Source of the DNA: Candidatus Harpocratesius repetitus
GTDB lineage: Archaea > Asgardarchaeota > Lokiarchaeia > Sigyniarchaeales > Promethearchaeaceae
NCBI GenBank assembly: GCA_021498095.1
Contig: JAIZWK010000001.1
Span: 1,050,448 to 1,114,447 of the forward strand
Direction: 5' to 3'
DNA: 64,000 nt
Part shown: positions 35,257 through 44,020 of the stretch, in pieces
Position numbering within the stretch: the first letter of the stretch is position 1
Layout of the letters: each line of letters starts with the position of its first letter
Position numbers and translations under genes: made by a program
Notes under the pieces: generated by a model
Database searches by the model: none
Told to the model about the DNA's origin: nothing
The model's input: the letters and a program-made list of their open reading frames with translations, nothing else

Positions 35257-37422
35257 ATGAAAATAAAATTAATTGATGGATATGAAAAGATTGCAGCGGG
35301 AGAGGTTATTGAAAGACCTGCTTCTGTAGTGAAAGAGCTCGTTGAAAATGCCATCGATGCGGGTGCTTCAGAGATTTTTATTTCCATAAAGAATGCTGGT
35401 AAAGATCTCATTCAAATTATTGATAATGGGAGTGGAATTGAAGCGGATGATCTTGAAATTGCTTTTCATCGACATACATCATCAAAAATCGAAACTGCAG
35501 ATCAATTAGATTCAATCGGAACCTTAGGATTTCGAGGGGAAGCTTTAGCAAGTATTGCAGCAGTTTCACAGATAGAAATCACTTCGCGCCCTGCCACTCA
35601 AGAAAATGGAATGCGATTGCAGATGGAAGCAGGAAAAGTGCTTTCAAAAATTCCATGTGGTGCACCTGTTGGAACAGAGATAAAAATTAAGAATCTATTT
35701 TTTAACTTACCCGTCAGAAAGAAATTTATGCGCTCCAATAGGGTAGAACTTGGTCATATTACAGATATTGTAACCCGTTATGCTCTTGCTTACCCATTAA
35801 TTCATTTTAAATTAGATCATAATAATCTTACTCTTTTAAATTCTCCACACTGGAGGGGAAAAGTAAAAAAAAGAACTCCAAATCAAGTAGATGTTTCAAT
35901 TCCTGATCAAAATCTAATAGATATTTATGGTTATAGTATACAAACAATATATGGTAAGAAAATACAATCCCGCCTTATCCCAATTGATATTGTTGGAGAT
36001 AATTATCACATTTTTGGATTTGTTGGGCATCCTGAAATTGCACGCTCAGATAAAGGGGCTTCTTCATTATTTGTTAATCATCGCTTCGTAATCAGCAAGG
36101 AATTTTATACAATGTTGGCAGATATTTATAAAGATTATTTGATGCGCCACAAGTATCCTTTTTTCATTCTATTTCTAGAAACTCCCCCAGAAAATGTTGA
36201 CTGTAACGTTCATCCCACGAAAAAAATAGTAAAATTTGTTAATCCTTCCCAGTTTTTTTCACTAATCCAAGCATCCATAGGGAAAGTAATAAAAGACCAT
36301 CTACAACAAGCATACAGGGATGTAAATGCATCTAGCAAGAAAAAACCTTCTTTATCAGAAACAGCAATGGATTATTGGACACCAAGTTCAGTAAATTCAA
36401 GTGATTCAAGTGTTTCAATTAATTCAACTAAGATTAATGCTTCAAGTATATCTACTGACTTAAATGTATCTACGGGTTCAAAAAGTTCTAAATCTTCTAA
36501 TTATTCCCGATCTTCGAGGTATATAAATAATAATGATGATATAGGTGAAAAAACTCCAAATATTTCAAAAAGAAAATCACAACCACCACAGCAAACCCAT
36601 TTTATCTCTCCCTTAAAAAGAAAAAATGAAATACTTAAGCAAAAAATTGCAGAAAATAAAAGCTCATTTGTTGATCTATCAAGAGTATACAAAAAAATCG
36701 ATAAATCTGGAGATCTCGATGATAAAATACGCACCTTAAAAGAGGGAAATATAGTTCAAGATGAATCAGCATTTTCTTCCCAAATAAAGCCTGCTTTTTC
36801 TGAATTACCATATATTGCGGTCAAAAATCTTCCAACACTCTTTAAGTTAAACAGCGGAATTCAAGCTGGAAAAAATTATTTAGTTTTTCAAAATGAAGAT
36901 TCTTTGATTTTAATTGATCAACATGCTGCACACGAGCGAATTAATTATGAACGCGTTCAAAGATGGCAGAATTTGGATCAAGTCCCTATTCAACGCTTAA
37001 TTCTCCCCATTCAAATTGAAGTGGCACCTAATGAAGTAGATTTTGTCAAAGCGGTACTTTCAGATATGAAAAAGTATGGATTCGAAATGGATTTCTTTGG
37101 AGGCAATACTTTTTTACTCCGTACAATTCCTGCAATTTTACAACCAAAACATTTGAATCCCCAACTTATTATAGATCTTTGCTTAGAAATTATTCAAATG
37201 GGGAGAGAAAAATCGTTCTCTGAAATAAAACGGGAGATATTACAGTACATTGGCTGTCATCAAAGTGTACGAGCTGGAGATGAAATCTGGGATGAAGTAA
37301 AAATAAAAAAAATAATCAAAGAATTGGATTCATGTGAAAATCCTCATCATTGTGCACATGGACGTCCAACATACATTAAGATCCCATACAAAGATATTGA
37401 TAAATGGTTTCACCGCACTTAA
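35257..37422 (+). CDS. mutL: DNA mismatch repair protein MutL (endonuclease type)
   Basis: A 721-residue full-length MutL. The GHKL ATPase half shows IAAGEVIERPASVVKELVEN followed by AIDAGA, DNGSGI, TLGFRGEALASIAAVS and the transducer NVHPTKKIVKF. A Ser/Lys-rich linker (residues about 350-500) joins it to the C-terminal domain, which holds the nicking-endonuclease motif DQHAAHERINYE near residue 553 plus GCHQSVRAGDE and CAHGRPT metal-site motifs. It therefore nicks the daughter strand itself and needs no MutH. MutS is not in the window. MutL is rare in archaea and of bacterial type. It converges with the reductase gene 26 bases away. Confidence 0.95.
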   Translation: MKIKLIDGYEKIAAGEVIERPASVVKELVENAIDAGASEIFISIKNAGKDLIQIIDNGSGIEADDLEIAFHRHTSSKIETADQLDSIGTLGFRGEALASIAAVSQIEITSRPATQENGMRLQMEAGKVLSKIPCGAPVGTEIKIKNLFFNLPVRKKFMRSNRVELGHITDIVTRYALAYPLIHFKLDHNNLTLLNSPHWRGKVKKRTPNQVDVSIPDQNLIDIYGYSIQTIYGKKIQSRLIPIDIVGDNYHIFGFVGHPEIARSDKGASSLFVNHRFVISKEFYTMLADIYKDYLMRHKYPFFILFLETPPENVDCNVHPTKKIVKFVNPSQFFSLIQASIGKVIKDHLQQAYRDVNASSKKKPSLSETAMDYWTPSSVNSSDSSVSINSTKINASSISTDLNVSTGSKSSKSSNYSRSSRYINNNDDIGEKTPNISKRKSQPPQQTHFISPLKRKNEILKQKIAENKSSFVDLSRVYKKIDKSGDLDDKIRTLKEGNIVQDESAFSSQIKPAFSELPYIAVKNLPTLFKLNSGIQAGKNYLVFQNEDSLILIDQHAAHERINYERVQRWQNLDQVPIQRLILPIQIEVAPNEVDFVKAVLSDMKKYGFEMDFFGGNTFLLRTIPAILQPKHLNPQLIIDLCLEIIQMGREKSFSEIKREILQYIGCHQSVRAGDEIWDEVKIKKIIKELDSCENPHHCAHGRPTYIKIPYKDIDKWFHRT

Positions 37423-37447
37423 AAAAACAAATGCTTAATAGAAACGC

Positions 37448-38557
37448 TTAAGAAAGTAAATTTTGCATAATAATTTTTGAACTGCGGTGTTTTTGCCAAA
37501 GGGTTAGAAAATTTTTGAGAGATTCATCACTTTGAAAAATCTTTGCTCGAAATTCGCGCTTTTTTCGTAATACAGTTAAAAAAGCCCCATTTAAACGATT
37601 TTGATATATATCTCCCATTTTTTCTTCTTTCCCCTTTTTCTCACAATAATGAATAGTTTTTATGGCTATTTCTGCGGACATCATCGCATATGGTATCCCC
37701 TTACCGCTAATAGGATCTACAAAACCAGCGACGTCTCCCACGGCAAATACTGAATCTCTATAGACAGATGATCGAGTTCCAACGGGAATTAAATGCGGTG
37801 TAAATCGTATTTTTTTAGTACTTGAGAGTGCCTGTTTAGTGAAGGGAAGATTGATGAATTTTTGAAATTCTTTGCGTGAATTTTTAATTTTAGTGAGATT
37901 ATTGCCCCAACCGACAGTGATCACCTTATTCTTGGGAAATAACCAAGCATATCCTAAGGGGATGAAATTTTGAATACCGAAAAAGAGATGTACTTCTTCT
38001 TTTCCCAATGAACTTTCAATTTTTTGTGGAGTTGATTCCATTTCTTGAGTAATTGTTAGAACTAAATCATTGGGAGAAAAATTTGGCCAATCCAAAAAAT
38101 GAAGGGTTGATGAGGTAACTCCATCTGCTGCGATTACATATTTCGCTACTATATGTTGGTGAGGGGTTCGAATGATGTAATGATTATCCACTTTCTGGAT
38201 AAATTGAAGAGGTTCATTAGAAAATAATGCTGAGCCACTTGCTAATGCCATTTTGGTGATAAAGAAATCTAACTTATTGCGCCATAATACTGCTCCTTTT
38301 CCTTTTTTTGTAAATATACTACCATCAATATGGTGAAGAATAAGATTCTCAATAATTCGATCTATTTGATCTTCTGGATAATGGAGTTTTTCAATTAACT
38401 CCCACGCAACTGCACCACCGCATGCTTTATATCTCCCATTTTGAGAAAGATTTTCCTTTTCCAGAATTACGGTTGAATATCCTTTATCTGCAGCAACTTT
38501 AGCGGCAATCGACCCTCCAGGTCCTGCCCCTATTACTGCTATATCAAAATCTTGCAT
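37448..38557 (-). CDS. Geranylgeranyl reductase family flavoprotein
   Basis: A 369-residue FAD-dependent oxidoreductase. The Rossmann motif GAGPGGSIAAKVAADKGY is at the N terminus and is followed by the family segment YKACGGAVAWELIEKL. VIAADGVTSS and AVGDVAGFVDPISGKGIPYA are the conserved second and third FAD motifs. Archaeal members saturate the geranylgeranyl chains of ether lipids; others act on quinone or chlorophyll side chains. A membrane-lipid role is the likeliest. It lies 98 bases downstream of the Lnt-like gene on the same strand. Confidence 0.87.
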   Translation of the reverse strand: MQDFDIAVIGAGPGGSIAAKVAADKGYSTVILEKENLSQNGRYKACGGAVAWELIEKLHYPEDQIDRIIENLILHHIDGSIFTKKGKGAVLWRNKLDFFITKMALASGSALFSNEPLQFIQKVDNHYIIRTPHQHIVAKYVIAADGVTSSTLHFLDWPNFSPNDLVLTITQEMESTPQKIESSLGKEEVHLFFGIQNFIPLGYAWLFPKNKVITVGWGNNLTKIKNSRKEFQKFINLPFTKQALSSTKKIRFTPHLIPVGTRSSVYRDSVFAVGDVAGFVDPISGKGIPYAMMSAEIAIKTIHYCEKKGKEEKMGDIYQNRLNGAFLTVLRKKREFRAKIFQSDESLKNFLTLWQKHRSSKIIMQNLLS

Positions 38558-38655
38558 TGCTTAAAGATTAGAATAATGTAAAAAAAAGTTCTTCTTTATT
38601 TTTAATGAGTGTGAGTTGTCGGTTAGCTTAAATCGATGGATTTTGTTCAAATCGC

Positions 38656-40116
38656 TTAATTTCTTTGAAATCGTTTTACTATAACGTAGAGTGAGCCAAT
38701 GATGCATAAACCGATAAAATATTCGCTTGTCCATTTATATACTGCGATATTCCGAAAAATCGGAATATCATACACCGAAATTGTGGTGGTACCAAGCCGT
38801 GAAATGTTTGAGGGAAATATTTCGCGCCTAAAAGCGTCACAAGCTATAGTTTTTCCTTGAAATGTCGGTTTGATTAGTGCATATCCATTTTCCACTGCTC
38901 GAAACGTGGCTAATTTTGAATGAGATGGATCGATCTGTTCCCAATCAAATGAAGGTTGGATTACCAAATCTACTGAATTAGGAACGCGAAGATTCACAAA
39001 ACTGTTAAATGCTCCATCAAAACAAATGTATGTTGAAACTTGTATTGAATCGACCTCAATTTCTGGAGGATAACCTGATTGGTGTTCAATATATGCAGCT
39101 GTTTCAATTCCAGGAATGAGGTTGTGTTTATTGTATTCTGCAATAAGATTTCCCTCAGAACTAAACCACCATAACTGATTTTTACTGGAACTTAATCCAT
39201 ACTCTTTTCCTGCTATGCAAAGATCGAAATTATAGGTCTGACATGCATTTTCAAATCTACTAAAAACATCATTTTTCTCTGTAGTATCAAAATAAAAACC
39301 GTATTCGTTATTTGAAACAATATCAGGTTTATAAAGGGGACAATAAGTCTGAAATATATTCTCAAAATCATCAAGAGATCGAGACGCTCTTTCATCATCT
39401 ATAATGGTCATTACCCGAATTGTTGTAGTTGCATGATGAGGAATTGATAGACGCACCAAACCAAAACCAAAAATCGAAAATATGCATATTGCGAGAACTT
39501 TAACCTGTTTTGATTTTAATATTTTCATCAATTTTAGTTTATATGTTGGTATATTATGGAATTCTGCATTATTAATCATGTATACCAAGATTTCTGAAAA
39601 TATACCATTTACAAATGCAATACTAAATACCAATCCCCACAATCCTGTAAATGAGATAATTTGCATTGATATTTTCCAATCAAATTGAGAATAAGCTATT
39701 GAACTCCATGTTCCAAATGGTGTTACTAAGGAACTGATAAATTCAAAAATGCTGAAAAAGGCTGCAAAGAGAAAAGATTTCACAATTAAAGGTACTTTTT
39801 TGGTAAAAATCGAGAAAACAGCAATGGGGATAAATTTTAGGATAATATAACCTAAAATGGCTGCTGCTTGTAGAATTGGCACTAAAAAATCAATCATAGG
39901 TAGATAAGCCCAAGTGATTGCCCCTCCCAAGAGAATAAAAGCAACAGGTAAAGAAATGATTTTCTTTTGAGTTTCTATTAGATAGATAATTCCAATAAAG
40001 CCTATCCATGCACAAGCTTCACAATTTATCTCTGAATAACATAAATATAGCATGATGAAGGATATTCCTGCCAAAAGGATATTTATGCACATTGTGTGAA
40101 TGATAGTCTTTGACAT
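38656..40116 (-). CDS. Lnt-like membrane protein with C-terminal nitrilase domain
   Basis: A 486-residue protein. Residues 1-225 contain about seven hydrophobic segments, and the rest (IRVMTIIDDERASR onward) is an extracytoplasmic nitrilase-like domain, closed by a final membrane helix (YFIGLCIIGSLYVIV). This is the layout of apolipoprotein N-acyltransferase. Candidate catalytic residues are Glu in NNEYGF, Lys in YNKHNLIPGIE and Cys in STYICFDGAF, matching Lnt Glu-Lys-Cys. PFGTWSSIAYSQ corresponds to the Lnt membrane-domain motif. Bacterial Lnt adds a third acyl chain to lipoproteins; the archaeal substrate is not known. It is upstream of a lipid reductase gene. Confidence 0.8.
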   Translation of the reverse strand: MSKTIIHTMCINILLAGISFIMLYLCYSEINCEACAWIGFIGIIYLIETQKKIISLPVAFILLGGAITWAYLPMIDFLVPILQAAAILGYIILKFIPIAVFSIFTKKVPLIVKSFLFAAFFSIFEFISSLVTPFGTWSSIAYSQFDWKISMQIISFTGLWGLVFSIAFVNGIFSEILVYMINNAEFHNIPTYKLKLMKILKSKQVKVLAICIFSIFGFGLVRLSIPHHATTTIRVMTIIDDERASRSLDDFENIFQTYCPLYKPDIVSNNEYGFYFDTTEKNDVFSRFENACQTYNFDLCIAGKEYGLSSSKNQLWWFSSEGNLIAEYNKHNLIPGIETAAYIEHQSGYPPEIEVDSIQVSTYICFDGAFNSFVNLRVPNSVDLVIQPSFDWEQIDPSHSKLATFRAVENGYALIKPTFQGKTIACDAFRREIFPSNISRLGTTTISVYDIPIFRNIAVYKWTSEYFIGLCIIGSLYVIVKRFQRN

Positions 40117-40196
40117 TTTTACAATTAAATAAGAAATTCCTTCTTATAATTCTTAGGTATATTAAAAAAAGTATTTTATTTTAACTAAAGTATCTT

Positions 40197-40685
40197 TTAT
40201 TCATGTGATTCTTTTAATTCTTTAACATCTTTATAATATACATTACGAATTTGGGCTCTTATCACAAAATGCACAATGACATTAAGAATTAATAATCCAA
40301 ACTGCACAATTAGAGCATAAATGATCACATAATTAATTGTTTGTGTTTGAATTGTGTTATTATTAGATGTTTGCGTGGTTATTTCGAATTGATCGAAGTA
40401 ATGTGTAAAAACTAATATTAGAAACAAAATAAAACATGATAGCAGTAATACATTAAAAAATTTATCAATTATTTTTAGTCTTTCAACTTTTTTTTTCCCT
40501 AAATCGCTTAATTTACGATAGTGAGTTGGGCAGAGTTCATTTTTATTACAATCTTTACACAATTTGGATTTACATACAGAACATCTTATCATTGAAAATG
40601 ATTTTACTTCAATTTTACAATGTGAACAATTATAATGGTGTATTATAAAAAAATCTAAATCAATTACATCTTCCATATCTATCAA
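40197..40685 (-). CDS. Membrane protein with N-terminal treble-clef/B-box-like zinc finger
   Basis: A 162-residue protein. Residues about 18-56 hold four metal-ligand pairs: CSHC, CSVC, CKDC and CPTH, spaced like a two-zinc RING/B-box/FYVE-type finger. Two hydrophobic segments (FFNVLLLSCFILFLILVFTH and YVIIYALIVQFGLLILNVIV) anchor it with a short loop between them. I recognise no exact family. In an organism with a ubiquitin-like modifier, a membrane-bound RING-like finger could be a ligase, but a simple zinc-stabilised membrane protein is equally possible. It stands alone. Confidence 0.65.
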   Translation of the reverse strand: MIDMEDVIDLDFFIIHHYNCSHCKIEVKSFSMIRCSVCKSKLCKDCNKNELCPTHYRKLSDLGKKKVERLKIIDKFFNVLLLSCFILFLILVFTHYFDQFEITTQTSNNNTIQTQTINYVIIYALIVQFGLLILNVIVHFVIRAQIRNVYYKDVKELKESHE

Positions 40686-40932
40686 TCATATTTTAATAAT
40701 ATAAAATTTTTTTGTGATTTAAATAATAATCTTGAAGTAAATGCTTTGATTTACATGTTCAAACAATTTTTATATACATATCGTTATGTAACATGCATAT
40801 TAGAAGGACAAAAATATAGTATTTTAATTACAAAACATAAAAATCTAACAAAATTAAATGTAATAAAAAAGAATGCAAATGTTGAGAAAAAAAGAAAATA
40901 AAGCTGTTACCTGAAATTAAAAGATTATTAAA

Positions 40933-41232
40933 TTAAGAAATAATCGAAACCATGGTGCATTCTGCTCGTTGTACTTGTTCAAGACTCGCAATAGCATCTT
41001 CCAGAGGTTGGGTTCCACCTTCACGTTCTTTTAATAATATTCGAGCAATAATTTTTTTTGCACCAAATGCAATTGGTTCAATTTTGAATGTTTCGACCAT
41101 TCCACCTTCTTTTTCAACAATAGGTTTTACCACGTTATTCATTAAATCTTCCAAACCTTCAAAATCTTCTGGGATGATATCAAAAATACCTAATAAGGTC
41201 TTTGGGCCTTTCTTTTTCTTTTGTTCTGCCAT
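40933..41232 (-). CDS. ef1b: Translation elongation factor aEF-1beta
   Basis: A 99-residue guanine-nucleotide exchange factor for aEF-1A. The family signatures are a middle strand FDIIPEDFEGLEDLMNNVV, the conserved IEPIAFGAKKIIARILL and a C-terminal VQRAECTMVSIIS. The protein has a short basic N terminus (MAEQKKKKGP). Length is normal for archaeal aEF-1beta. The gene lies 18 bases downstream of a small zinc-ribbon gene, a conserved archaeal pairing. Confidence 0.93.
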   Translation of the reverse strand: MAEQKKKKGPKTLLGIFDIIPEDFEGLEDLMNNVVKPIVEKEGGMVETFKIEPIAFGAKKIIARILLKEREGGTQPLEDAIASLEQVQRAECTMVSIIS

Positions 41233-41250
41233 TATTTTTCACCAAATGTT

Positions 41251-41424
41251 TTATGGTCCTTCAAATCCACATTTAGGACACTTATAAGGTCGTGCAAAGC
41301 GGCGACATCTTTCACAGCGCCATAAGAGTACATCTCCACAGTTTGGACATGCAAAATGCACTGCATTTTCGTTGGGTTGGATCATTTTCCCACACGAGGT
41401 GCATGATTCTTGATTATAACTCAT
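41251..41424 (-). CDS. Small zinc-ribbon protein paired with aEF-1beta (HVO_2753-like)
   Basis: A 57-residue protein with four CxxC knuckles: CTSCGK, CPNCGD, CERCRR and CPKCGFEG. This two-ribbon layout is that of the archaeal HVO_2753/DUF1610-type proteins, which are typically encoded next to aEF-1beta. Both genes are on the minus strand with an 18-base gap, so they form an operon with this gene first. An RNA- or ribosome-related role is suspected in the family; the structural zinc sites are clear. Confidence 0.85.
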   Translation of the reverse strand: MSYNQESCTSCGKMIQPNENAVHFACPNCGDVLLWRCERCRRFARPYKCPKCGFEGP

Positions 41425-41689
41425 TATTTATTAACCTCAAAAGGGCTACTTCTTGAGAAAAAAAAGCAGAGATTCTAAATTAATTTTATGGTATAAATTA
41501 AAGAATTTCAAAAATTTGATAATAAAGTTGGAAAAAAGGCGGGATCACATTTTTATCTAAGAAACAAAATTCAAAAAGAAAATCAGTAATAACTTTTCTT
41601 AATTGGTCCATCTTCATCAATTTTTTTTAATCAGCGCTTTCATGAACATTACGATATGAGTTTTTAAGATAGGAATTCATTGTTTTTTT

Positions 41690-42847
41690 ATGCATTGTCA
41701 AACTTCAGATGAGCCTTCAAATGGTACTAGAGATATCAACCAAGAAATTCATCGAAATATTCCTGCAATACTGCTGGCAGGATTATTGTCTATGTTTTTT
41801 GCCGAAGTTATGGCGGGATCTTCTAATTTATGGTTTTTCGATCCGTTTGGATTGGCTCTAACTCTGATTCTTTATCTCATGCATCTTCTTTTTTATCTGA
41901 ATTTGGCGATTCGCACGAAGCGCACATCTTTGGTTCATCTATATCTTTGGGGTATGCTTTTTGCATTATATGAAGCACCCATTACACAAGTTTTATGGAG
42001 CGGCTATATGGATGCAACTGAACAACCCACACTTCTGTTTGGAATCGCCATTATCGAGTTTATTGTGTTAGTTTTCTTTTGGCATCCTATAATGTCTTTT
42101 ATTATTCCCATTTTGGTTTACGAATCATTGGTGCTCCATTTTGCTAAAATTGAAGGAAAAATCGAAGAAAATACTCTCCAAGATCAACTTTTACCCGGGC
42201 ATTTCCTAATTTTGAATAAAATGAAAACCAACCTGATCTGGATTTTAATTGTATTCTTTTTACTGAGTATAAATCAAATAGCTGCCGATGGTTATAATAT
42301 TCTTAAAGCAGAAGGGGCATATATCGGTACAATATTTCTGATTTGGGTTTTCTGGAAATGGGCAGCTTATAAAAGCCGCGCTCACCACCAACTGTTAAGC
42401 ATTCAAGATTTATTCATCAAATCTAAGAAATTTAAGTTGTTTATTGCCGTTTTGGTGATTTATGTTTACATTATAGGAAGCTTATTGATTACAACATTCT
42501 TACCTGGACGATGGCCTACTAATCCTATACCATATTTATCAATCATAGTTTTTGCTGGTATTGTAGTTTTCATGTTAAAAATATCCGGATCATCCCCTAA
42601 ACCGGACGAGAGTACGATTCGAGCATTATTCGAGAAGGATCCTGCGCTTAGCAGAGTATTTAATATCAAAGATCTCACAATTCTCTTTAGTGTATTGGTG
42701 ATAGGCGAGATAGTTTTCGGAATTTTAGGGGAGATCTCTTCAATCCTTTATGTTATTATTTATTTAAGTTTAATATTAGTAGGGCTTGTGTTTTTCATTA
42801 TGAGTATAATTACATTGGTGAAACAGCGAAAAAAGAAGAAGAATTAA
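41690..42847 (+). CDS. Polytopic membrane protein of unknown function
   Basis: A 385-residue protein with about ten predicted membrane segments (for example IPAILLAGLLSMFFAEVMAG, LWFFDPFGLALTLILYLMHL, FKLFIAVLVIYVYIIGSLLI and SILYVIIYLSLILVGLVFFI). It has a polar N-terminal 25 residues and a basic tail (KQRKKKKN). I see no transporter signature or conserved charged motif. The reading is clean and codon use matches neighbours, so it is a real gene. The upstream region 41425-41689 has no other gene. Confidence 0.6.
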   Translation: MHCQTSDEPSNGTRDINQEIHRNIPAILLAGLLSMFFAEVMAGSSNLWFFDPFGLALTLILYLMHLLFYLNLAIRTKRTSLVHLYLWGMLFALYEAPITQVLWSGYMDATEQPTLLFGIAIIEFIVLVFFWHPIMSFIIPILVYESLVLHFAKIEGKIEENTLQDQLLPGHFLILNKMKTNLIWILIVFFLLSINQIAADGYNILKAEGAYIGTIFLIWVFWKWAAYKSRAHHQLLSIQDLFIKSKKFKLFIAVLVIYVYIIGSLLITTFLPGRWPTNPIPYLSIIVFAGIVVFMLKISGSSPKPDESTIRALFEKDPALSRVFNIKDLTILFSVLVIGEIVFGILGEISSILYVIIYLSLILVGLVFFIMSIITLVKQRKKKKN

Positions 42848-42926
42848 AAAATCATTATTTTAATTAGAGAATCTGAATGATAAAAACCTTCTAACTCCGA
42901 TTTTTTATCAATTGTACTCTGATCTA

Positions 42927-43262
42927 TTATGGGAACGCAAAAAGATTTTGTTTCTTCCTTCTGATATGTATTAATCTCCAAAAGGAGATTCCATGAATTA
43001 GAATCAGAAGAATACCAGTTATTCCACAATAAATATGAACATATCGAAGATATTTTCGATATTTCTTTTTAAAATTTCTAAGATAAGGGGTAGCATTAGT
43101 ATCTTTATATTTTTTTATATATTTTCGCTCCAACTTTATAGGCTTAATAGAGGGTAGAGAATGCCTATTGCTAATAAAATTGCGCCTGCAACCCCTAAAC
43201 TGGTTAAGCCTTCTGGGCCTTCATTATTATTTTCATCAGCATTTACTAAAATAAGAGTTCGA
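42927..43262 (-). pseudogene. Decayed membrane protein gene with a frameshift
   Basis: Directly after the racemase stop an open stretch without a start codon reads EGPEGLTSLGVAGAILLAIG and ILYPLLSL, then stops at TAA. A -1 shift at that point continues into IKLERKYIKKYKDTNATPYL and onto a second membrane segment HIYCGITGILLILIHGISF. The two parts make sense as one integral membrane protein, with His residues placed like heme ligands of cytochrome b-type proteins. Beyond 43000 a second frame (toward 42844) also stays open, so more than one lesion is possible. A TTG start at 43133 for the second part alone is the alternative. Confidence 0.45.
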
Positions 43263-43264
43263 TT

Positions 43265-43966
43265 TCAAGCACTTTGGTTGATAATCAAATCAATTGCATA
43301 TTCAACATGCAGCCGTGTAGTATCAAAAATTGGAATAAAAACATCTGAAGGGCCTATTAATAAAGGAATTTCTGTACACCCTAAAATAACACCTTGTGCT
43401 CCATTTTCATGCATATTGTTGATAATTTTTTGAAAAATTCTACGAGATTCAGGTCGAATAATCCCACGAACTAATTCTTCAAAAATTATTTGGTTAATCT
43501 GTTTTCTTTCTGATGATTCAGGTATTATCGTTTTAATATTAAATTTACTTTCCAAACGTTCGCTAAAAAAACCATCTTCCATCGTTATCTTAGTTCCCAA
43601 TAAACCTACTTTTTTTATGCCTAATTCTTGAATTTTTAAAGCAGTAGCATCAACAATGTGAATTATCGGAATGGAAAGGTGTTGTTCCATTTGTGGAACG
43701 ATTTTATGAATGGTGTTCGTGCAAATTAATAAGCAATCTGCTCCAATTTTTTCTATCTGTTTCGCAATTTTTGTTAAAATATCTGTTATTTCGCTCCAAT
43801 TATCCGTATGCATTAAATTCACAATTAGATCAAAATCTACCGAATAAATAATACACCTTGCTGAATGAAATCCTCCTAGTTTTTTTGCAATTTGCTCATT
43901 AAGTAATCGGTAATATTCAGCTGTCGATTCCCAACTCATTCCTCCAAGAAGTCCAATGGTTTTCAT
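43265..43966 (-). CDS. Aspartate/glutamate racemase family protein
   Basis: A 233-residue pyridoxal-independent racemase. The N terminus MKTIGLLGGMSWESTAEYYR is the Asp/Glu racemase signature, and both catalytic cysteines are present: ICTNTIHK near residue 83 and LGCTEIPLLI near 196. The second motif is full, so it should be active. It makes or removes D-aspartate or D-glutamate. It is upstream of a decayed membrane gene on the same strand and downstream of the transporter gene with a 54-base gap. Confidence 0.88.
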   Translation of the reverse strand: MKTIGLLGGMSWESTAEYYRLLNEQIAKKLGGFHSARCIIYSVDFDLIVNLMHTDNWSEITDILTKIAKQIEKIGADCLLICTNTIHKIVPQMEQHLSIPIIHIVDATALKIQELGIKKVGLLGTKITMEDGFFSERLESKFNIKTIIPESSERKQINQIIFEELVRGIIRPESRRIFQKIINNMHENGAQGVILGCTEIPLLIGPSDVFIPIFDTTRLHVEYAIDLIINQSA

Positions 43967-44020
43967 ATTATTGAAGAAATAGAATTTCCAAATTTATAAT
44001 TTACGGAAAATTTTTGAAGT

